Shown here: one piece after another, positions 38,928 to 43,866 of the stretch
How positions within the stretch are numbered: position 1 is the first letter of the stretch
Layout of the letters: the number at the start of each line of letters is the position of its first letter
NCBI GenBank assembly: GCA_016177915.1
Contig: JACOUI010000384.1
Location: 1 to 43,866, forward strand
From: Planctomycetia bacterium
GTDB lineage: Bacteria > Planctomycetota > Planctomycetia > Pirellulales > S012-138
DNA: 43,866 nt
Reading direction: 5' to 3'
The notes under the pieces: generated by a model
Database searches by the model: none
What the model was told of the DNA's origin: nothing
The model's input: only the letters and a program-made list of their open reading frames with translations
Translations under genes and position numbers: made by a program

Positions 38928-38976
38928 GGGACGACCCAATCTTTGTGACGACGCCGCACGCAGCGCCGTTTGCTCG

Positions 38977-38985
38977 ATTATAGCA
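38977..38985 (-). promoter_or_regulatory. extended -10 promoter candidate for the aroH operon
   Basis: On the minus strand the text TGCTATAAT (TGnTATAAT, an extended -10) ends at 38977. It would start transcription about 45 nt before the aroH ATG. No clear -35 is present, as expected for an extended -10 promoter. Confidence 0.5.
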
Positions 38986-39109
38986 CTTGGCGCTCGTGGG
39001 CGGCACCGTGCGATTGCATAGGCGACGACGCTCGAAGAGTGGGGCAAGGAGCGGTACGCTTCTGACGGCGCCGACGGCGTTTTCCAGCCCAAACTGCGGA
39101 GGAGGAAAC

Positions 39110-39592
39110 ATGACCATCGAAGTCACGAGCACGGCCTTTGCGGCCGGCCAGCCCGTCCCCAGAAAACACACCGGCGACGGAGTCGACCACTCGCCGCCGC
39201 TCTCCTGGTCGGCCGGGCCGGCGGGCACGAAAAGCTGGGCCCTGATCTGCGACGACCCGGACGCCCCGACGCCCGAGCCGTGGGTCCACTGGCTGATCTA
39301 CAATCTGCCTGCCGGCACCACTTCGCTGCCGGAGAACGTCGCCGCCACGCCGACGCTTGGCGCCCCGGCCGGCGCCGCCCAGGGAAAGAACTCCTGGGGC
39401 AGCGGGCGGACGAACGGCTACCGCGGCCCGGCCCCGCCGCCGGGGCACGGCGTTCATCACTACCACTTCAAAGTCTACGCGCTCGATGCGGAGCTGAACC
39501 TGAAGCCTGGACTCGACAAGAAGGCCCTGCTGGCGGCGATGAAGGGGCATGTGCTGGATGAGGGGGAGCTGGTGGGGACGTATCAAAGGTAG
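39110..39592 (+). CDS. YbhB/YbcL family Raf-kinase-inhibitor-like (PEBP) protein
   Basis: The ATG at 39110 has a GGAGGA site just upstream; the product is 160 residues. It shows '[34 protein letters not shown]', '[35 protein letters not shown]', '[35 protein letters not shown]' and '[17 protein letters not shown]', the PEBP core with the phosphate-binding pocket (DPDAP, H in GxHHYxF). E. coli homologues are small soluble proteins of unclear role; no signal peptide is present here. It is divergent from aroH and followed by a bidirectional terminator. Confidence 0.94.
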   Translation: MTIEVTSTAFAAGQPVPRKHTGDGVDHSPPLSWSAGPAGTKSWALICDDPDAPTPEPWVHWLIYNLPAGTTSLPENVAATPTLGAPAGAAQGKNSWGSGRTNGYRGPAPPPGHGVHHYHFKVYALDAELNLKPGLDKKALLAAMKGHVLDEGELVGTYQR

Positions 39593-39646
39593 CGAGCGGA
39601 GTTCGGAGCGGCGGGTTTGGAGTTCGCGCTTTCTGGCGATGGAAAG

Positions 39647-39673
39647 AGCTGGGCGGAGTTACTCCGCCCAGCT
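39647..39673. terminator. bidirectional intrinsic terminator
   Basis: AGCTGGGCGGAG (39647-39658) and CTCCGCCCAGCT (39662-39673) form a perfect 12-bp stem with a 3-nt loop, followed by TTT (TTTG) on the plus strand and by CTTTCC on the minus strand. It lies between the convergent PEBP and zinc-finger genes and can end both. Confidence 0.8.
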
Positions 39674-39695
39674 TTTGCATGCGAGCGATGATAGG

Positions 39696-40010
39696 TTACC
39701 GTTCGCCGGTGCCGCCGCAGGTGGGGCAGAACTTGTAGCGCTGGCCCGATCCGCCGCAGCTTTGGCAGGTGTTGCCCGATTCGCTCACGCCGTCGCCGCC
39801 GCAGACGGCGCAGGACGAGAGCACCTGGCCGGAGCCGCCGCAGGTGCCGCATTTCTTGGGCTGGCTCGTGTCCCCGGCGACGAGCACCTGGCAGTCATGA
39901 CAAGAGCAAGCGCCGAAGGCATGCTTCCGTGCCAGGCCCGCGCCGGTCGCCACCGCGCCCAGCGTCAGACCCACGAGCAGCACACACGCGATCGACAAGA
40001 GCCTCTTCAT
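39696..40010 (-). CDS. exported DnaJ-type zinc-finger protein
   Basis: I chose the ATG at 40010 (MKRLLSIACVLLVGLTLGAVATGAG), giving a signal peptide; the product is 104 residues. The rest is a cysteine-rich domain with four CxxCxGxG motifs as in the DnaJ zinc-binding domain: C54-C57 (CGTCGGSG), C67-C70 (CAVCGGDG), C82-C85 (CQSCGGSG) and C95-C98 (CPTCGGTG). Three further cysteines (C35, C37, C40; CSCHDC) precede them. There is no J domain or substrate-binding domain. It is an isolated zinc-finger domain sent outside the cytoplasm, which is unusual. Role unknown. Confidence 0.85.
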   Translation of the reverse strand: MKRLLSIACVLLVGLTLGAVATGAGLARKHAFGACSCHDCQVLVAGDTSQPKKCGTCGGSGQVLSSCAVCGGDGVSESGNTCQSCGGSGQRYKFCPTCGGTGER

Positions 40011-40301
40011 GGTCGCACCTTTCTTTGTTGGGTCCTGTAGGGCGGCCTTTCCAGGCCGCCGCGCACAGACGGCCCGGAAGGGCCGTCCTACGGGTTGATT
40101 TCCGTCCTCACCCTTAGAAACGACCGGCGGCAAGGCGATGTGACACCTGGCGCGAGAAAAAACGGGCCATCGGACGGCGGCGTGGACTGCACGTTGCGAC
40201 ATCTTGTTATCCCGCGTGACAGCCGCTACCGAGGCGCCTACCATGACGACGCCGCAATTCGTGTTTTGACACTTCCAGGGTTCCACAGTTCAGGTTCGAC
40301 C
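40011..40301. other. 290-bp divergent gap containing a GTAG REPIN
   Basis: Apart from the repeat at 40037-40091, the gap upstream of the zinc-finger and serine hydrolase genes holds no gene. It presumably contains both promoters; none is clear. Confidence 0.4.
40037..40091. repeat. REPIN: GTAG-GGCGGCCT/AGGCCGCC and inverted GGCCC unit
   Basis: GTAG at 40037 is followed by GGCGGCCT-ttcc-AGGCCGCC. The facing unit GACGGCCC-ggaa-GGGCCGTC ends with CTAC (40088-40091). It is a compact inverted doublet upstream of the zinc-finger gene. Confidence 0.8.
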
Positions 40302-42338
40302 ATGGCTCGCCGAAATAAGGCATCCATCGTTCTCCTGGTCCTGCTCCTCGGAAGGCCGGCAGTTGCCGCTGCGCAGGTCTTCCCGGAACGGGACTGGCTG
40401 GCAGCCTCGCCCGAAAGCCAAGGAATGTCGAGCAAGGCCCTCGCGGCCGCGGCGGACTACGCACAGAAGCACGGCGGCCTCTCCGGCTGCGTCGTCCGGC
40501 ACGGCTATCTCATCCACGAGTGGGGCGACCCGAGAAAACTGGCCGACATCAAGTCGGCCACCAAGGGCAGCATCGGCGCCACGCTGCTGGGACTGGCGGT
40601 CGACGACGGGCTTTTGAAGCTCGACGACCTGGCACAGAAACACTATCCGAAGATCGGGACGGAAGAGCCCGAGGACCGCACGAAAGGCTGGCTGGAGCGG
40701 ATCACCGTTCGGCACCTGGCCACGATGACGGCCGGATTCGACGACGGCCGGCCGCCGCTTTTGGTCTACGAGCCAGGAAAGAAGGGCATCTACAGCAACG
40801 ACACCTCGAACATGCTGGCCGAGCTGCTCACCCTCAAGTTCGGCGAGGACTTGCGCGACGTGTTCAGGCGGCGCGTGATGGACTCCATCGGCGCGCCGGC
40901 GTCCGAATGGGCCTGGCGCGAAAACGCCTTTCGCCCCAAATCGATCGACGACGTGAAGAGCCGGGAGTTCGCCTCGGGCATCACGATCACGCACCGCACG
41001 TTGGCGCGGATCGGATACCTGTATCTGCGCGACGGAGAGTGGAACGGCCGGCGGATTCTCTCGAAGGAGTTTATCCGCGAGGCCACGCGGCCGACCGACC
41101 TGCCGTCGTTCGTTCCCTACTACGCCTTCTACTGGGGCAGCAACGCCAAAGGAACCTATGCCGACATGCCCAAGGACGCGTACTGGGCGCTGGGGCTGGG
41201 CGACAGCTTCGTCGTCGTCTGCCCGAGCCTCGACGTCGTCGCCGTGCGGCTCGGCGTGGGTTCGAACAAGTCGCGATTGCCCGGCGACGACGACGACACG
41301 AACTGGGGCAAGCGAGTGGAAGGATTTTTCAAGATCGTCGCACAGGCCGCAGGCGATCCCTACCCACAAAGCCCGGTGATCAAGGGCGTGACCTGGGCGC
41401 CGAAGGCGGAGATCGTCCGGCAGGCGAAGGGGAGCGACAACTGGCCGATGACCTGGGGCGACGACGACCGGCTCTACACGGCCTATGGCGACGGGAACGG
41501 CTTTGACCCGAAGGTGCCGGAGAAGCTGAGCCTGGGGCTGGCCTGGCTGGAAGGCTCGCCGCGGGACTTCAGCGGCACAAACCTCCGTTCGCCGACGGCC
41601 GAGCAGAAGGGCGACGGAAAAGCGGGAAAAAAGGCCAGCGGAATGCTGATGGTGGAGGGTGTGCTCCACGTGTGGGTGCGCAATGCGGGCAACTCGCAGC
41701 TTGCCTGGTCCGGCGACCACGGCAAAACGTGGACGTGGAGCGACTGGAAATTCACGACCAGCTTCGGCTGCCCGACGTTTCTCAACTTCGGGCGAGACTA
41801 CGCCGGGGCGCGGGACGAGTACGTCTACGTGTACTCGCCGGACTCCAATAGCGCCTACGAAGCGGCCGATCGCACGGTGCTGGCTCGCGTGCCGAAGCGA
41901 CGGATTCGCGACCGCGACGCTTACGAGTTCTTCTGTCAGCTCGACGGACGAGGCGAGCCGGTTTGGACGAAGGACATTGGCCAACGGGGGGCGGTCTTCG
42001 CTTACAAGGGCCGGTGCTACCGATCGACCGTGACCTATCATGCTGCGCTGCGGCGCTACTTGCTCGTGCAAGTTCGTGCCGACATCGACGGCCGGCCAGC
42101 GGACCCGCGCTTCGAGGGGGGCTTTGGCATTTACGATGCGCCGGAGCCTTGGGGCCCTTGGACGACGGCGTTTTTTACGGAGAAGTGGGACGTCGGCCCT
42201 GGCGAAACGGCGGGTTTTCCGACGAAATGGATGAGCTCGGACGGCGCGACGGCGCACCTGGTTTTCTCGGGGGACGATTGCTTCTCGGTGCGACGGGTCC
42301 AATTCGCGATTGATCGGACCTCGGTCAATGCCAAGTGA
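40302..42338 (+). CDS. secreted serine hydrolase fused to a GH43/DUF4185-like propeller
   Basis: I chose the ATG at 40302 (MARRNKASIVLLVLLLGRPAVAAAQ), a signal peptide; the product is 678 residues. The first ~340 residues form a class C beta-lactamase/penicillin-binding-like hydrolase with SxxK S85-A-T-K88 and YxN Y164-S-N166 ('GIYSNDTSNMLAELL'), plus a late 'YWALGLGDSFVVV'. Residues ~370-670 are beta-rich: 'GDDDRLYTAYGDGNGF', 'SQLAWSGDHGKTWTWSDWKF', 'YVYVYSPDSNSAYEAADRTVLARVPK' and 'FEGGFGIYDAPEPWGPWTTAFFT', resembling DUF4185 or GH43-like five-bladed propellers. Serine hydrolase plus sugar-binding or glycosidase propeller is an uncommon pairing. Substrate unknown. Confidence 0.88.
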   Translation: MARRNKASIVLLVLLLGRPAVAAAQVFPERDWLAASPESQGMSSKALAAAADYAQKHGGLSGCVVRHGYLIHEWGDPRKLADIKSATKGSIGATLLGLAVDDGLLKLDDLAQKHYPKIGTEEPEDRTKGWLERITVRHLATMTAGFDDGRPPLLVYEPGKKGIYSNDTSNMLAELLTLKFGEDLRDVFRRRVMDSIGAPASEWAWRENAFRPKSIDDVKSREFASGITITHRTLARIGYLYLRDGEWNGRRILSKEFIREATRPTDLPSFVPYYAFYWGSNAKGTYADMPKDAYWALGLGDSFVVVCPSLDVVAVRLGVGSNKSRLPGDDDDTNWGKRVEGFFKIVAQAAGDPYPQSPVIKGVTWAPKAEIVRQAKGSDNWPMTWGDDDRLYTAYGDGNGFDPKVPEKLSLGLAWLEGSPRDFSGTNLRSPTAEQKGDGKAGKKASGMLMVEGVLHVWVRNAGNSQLAWSGDHGKTWTWSDWKFTTSFGCPTFLNFGRDYAGARDEYVYVYSPDSNSAYEAADRTVLARVPKRRIRDRDAYEFFCQLDGRGEPVWTKDIGQRGAVFAYKGRCYRSTVTYHAALRRYLLVQVRADIDGRPADPRFEGGFGIYDAPEPWGPWTTAFFTEKWDVGPGETAGFPTKWMSSDGATAHLVFSGDDCFSVRRVQFAIDRTSVNAK

Positions 42339-42358
42339 GACGGCGGCAGGCGCCAATC

Positions 42359-43866
42359 TCACCGCGTGTCCCAGGGCTGCAACAGCGTCGGCTGGCGGGA
42401 GTAGCGCTTCATCGTCAGCTTCAAACGCCCGCCGCAGCCCGGCTCGAGATGGACCCGCAAAGTTGGGCCGCCAACCGCGACGTCTTGCGAGAGACCGAGT
42501 TTCATGTCGATCGGCTGGTCGAGGGAGGCCCGAACGATCGTGTGCTCCGCATACGCCCCGGCCTGAACAATCACGTCGGCCGGATCGAGCTGGTTGAGGT
42601 TCACGAGCACGAGCGTCGTCGTGGCGTCGTCGAGCCTTTCGACCAAGGCAGCCACGTCCGGCGGCAGCCCGGCCCGGCGCGCCTTGGGGTCGAAGTACCG
42701 CACGCGGCAGTGCAAAGGCGCCCCTTCCTTGCGCGGATGGATGCCGCCCAGCATAAGGTGAATCAGCGACTCGACCGTGCACGGGTTGAGGCGCAAAGGG
42801 TCGTCGGCCAGGCGCGTGTCGGGCGTGGTCGTGTCGGCGCGGATCGCTTGCACCTTGGCGCGGATCGTCGCCAGATCGGCCCGCAGCGTCGAGACCGGGA
42901 ACTCCTGATCCTTGCCAGACAAGAACGCGGTCCAGCCCGTCTGCGGCAGCCGGTCGAAATCCTCCCGGCGCATCGACCAGTACCAGATATCCTCGTTGCG
43001 GGGGCCGTACGGCTCCGGCCTGAAATCGTACCAGCCCTCGTCGCCGTACATGTGCGGGTAGACGAGCTTGCCGTCGACCGTCTTGGCGTTCTTGTTGACG
43101 AGTTCCACCTGCCGCCGCCAGACATCGACGTATTTCTGGTCGCCGGTCAGCAAGAGCGCGTTGCCGAAGCCCGTCATGCCGGCCGCATGGCTGTTGCGGT
43201 GGACCATTCTCCCGGAGACGGGATCGCGGACGGTGAAGCCCCAGCCGTAGACGCCGCCGTACCACTTGCCGCCGGCGGCCGAGCCGATTTGGCCGTCGAG
43301 TCCCACGTTCGTGGGGATGATGCCGCCGTTTTCGTCGATCCGGCCGTGCCAGGCGTCGACGTAATCCAGCAGCCACTTCTTGTACTTCTCCTCGCCGGTG
43401 AGCAGGTAGGCGTTCAGGGCCAGCGACGTGGCCAGCAGATTGAGCGGGTGGTCGCCGACGACGTCGTTGTAGTCCTTAAAATGGTCGAGCATCTCCTGGT
43501 AGTTGCGTTCGCCGTGGCCGGGCTTGAAGCGGTGCTCGACGTCGATCGGGTCGCCGGCCCAATCCAGCGCGGTGGCCTTCCGCAACAGCGGCCCGCGGCT
43601 GCCGTTCATCATGCTGCGGATGATCTTGTGCTTGGGGTCGTAGTTTTTGGCCTGCGGGTCCTCGTCCATGTAGAAGCCGGCGTAGCGGCGGACGCGCTTT
43701 TCGAAGAGGCGGTCGTGCGGGTCGGACAGGCCTTGCAGGTTGAAGACGACCAGCCCCTCGCCGTTGTGGAGCCAGTCGAACGTGACGGGGAACTCCTTGT
43801 AGTACATCCCGTCGCGCGCCATGGGCACGTCCTTGGTTTTGGCGAGGGTGAACTGGCGCAGGTGCC
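42359..43866 (-). CDS. secreted alpha-helical-barrel, glycosidase-like protein (N-terminus beyond window)
   Basis: The frame is open to the right edge: 'HLRQFTLAKTKDVPMARDGMYYKEF' is read before the ORF-track start, so the N-terminus lies outside. About 500 residues are visible. They include 'LHNGEGLVVFNLQGLSDPHDRLFEKRVRRYAGFYM', 'LNLLATSLALNAYLLTGEEKYKKWLLDYVDAWHGR', 'NSHAAGMTGFGNALLLTGDQKYVDVWRRQVELVN' and 'YPHMYGDEGWYDFRPEPYGPRNEDIWYWSM', characteristic of an (alpha/alpha)6-barrel as in polysaccharide lyases and glycosidases. A C-terminal beta domain follows. No catalytic residues can be assigned with certainty. Its 3' end is 20 bp from the convergent serine hydrolase. Confidence 0.8.
   Translation of the reverse strand, partial: HLRQFTLAKTKDVPMARDGMYYKEFPVTFDWLHNGEGLVVFNLQGLSDPHDRLFEKRVRRYAGFYMDEDPQAKNYDPKHKIIRSMMNGSRGPLLRKATALDWAGDPIDVEHRFKPGHGERNYQEMLDHFKDYNDVVGDHPLNLLATSLALNAYLLTGEEKYKKWLLDYVDAWHGRIDENGGIIPTNVGLDGQIGSAAGGKWYGGVYGWGFTVRDPVSGRMVHRNSHAAGMTGFGNALLLTGDQKYVDVWRRQVELVNKNAKTVDGKLVYPHMYGDEGWYDFRPEPYGPRNEDIWYWSMRREDFDRLPQTGWTAFLSGKDQEFPVSTLRADLATIRAKVQAIRADTTTPDTRLADDPLRLNPCTVESLIHLMLGGIHPRKEGAPLHCRVRYFDPKARRAGLPPDVAALVERLDDATTTLVLVNLNQLDPADVIVQAGAYAEHTIVRASLDQPIDMKLGLSQDVAVGGPTLRVHLEPGCGGRLKLTMKRYSRQPTLLQPWDTR

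Noticed and set aside
40290-43376. 1028-residue minus-strand ORF
   Set aside because: It lies antisense to the serine hydrolase and out of frame with the minus-strand glycosidase-like gene. Its Arg/Gly/Ala-rich text is typical of a shadow frame in high-GC DNA.

Overview
The window is high-GC bacterial DNA that looks like a chromosomal segment of a planctomycete, most likely of the Pirellulales type. The evidence is the density of secreted or lipoprotein hypotheticals, EF-hand and PQQ-propeller proteins, WD40-like fragments, an AlaS with a long Ala/Gly-rich C-terminal region, a shortened MnmE-like GTPase, and intergenic DNA crowded with GTAG-type palindromic repeats. This taxonomic call is inference; no rRNA or other phylogenetic marker was available to search. 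I found no tRNA, rRNA, CRISPR array, intact insertion sequence, transposase gene, phage gene or replication origin.

Layout. 1-2717: the N-terminal end of an exported protein, a small Phd-like orphan, and an operon of three paralogous four-helix membrane proteins. 2956-7242: alaS, thiL (convergent) and a small DUF6958-like gene. 7437-11932: a secreted HEAT-like protein, a secreted PQQ-type propeller, aroA and a DUF420 membrane protein. 12160-16654 (minus): a TPR/HEAT secreted protein and a DUF2752 / DUF3592-arrestin-like / arrestin-like operon. 17194-21122: a MacAB-like tripartite export unit whose lipoprotein adaptor carries an EF-hand pair. 21285-26418: larC, DUF423, tsaB, two overlapping bacterial PH-domain membrane proteins and an NAD-dependent epimerase. 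26530-32002: a mannonate-dehydratase-like protein, a giant FtsX-type permease, a small membrane coiled-coil protein and a LolA/DUF2092-like exported protein. 32263-35711: an operon of three envelope proteins, two of which share a duplicated module. 35837-39592: MmcQ/YjbR, a CopG/RHH-PIN toxin-antitoxin pair with a promoter inside its operator, the aroH-mnmE-hypothetical operon and a YbhB/PEBP protein. 39696-43866: an exported DnaJ-type zinc finger, a serine hydrolase fused to a propeller, and a partial secreted alpha-helical-barrel (glycosidase-like) protein.

The most unusual signal is not a protein system but the repeats. At least ten families of short palindromes, most preceded by GTAG (or its complement CTAC after the palindrome), sit in the intergenic gaps, often as inverted doublets (REPINs). 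In six genes the TAG stop codon is itself part of the GTAG that begins the repeat. In one small gene the repeat supplies the C-terminus, and in another a palindrome lies inside the coding sequence. GTAG is known as the tetranucleotide bound by REP-associated tyrosine transposases (RAYTs), so this suggests insertion at 'G-TAG' gene ends. No RAYT gene lies in the window.
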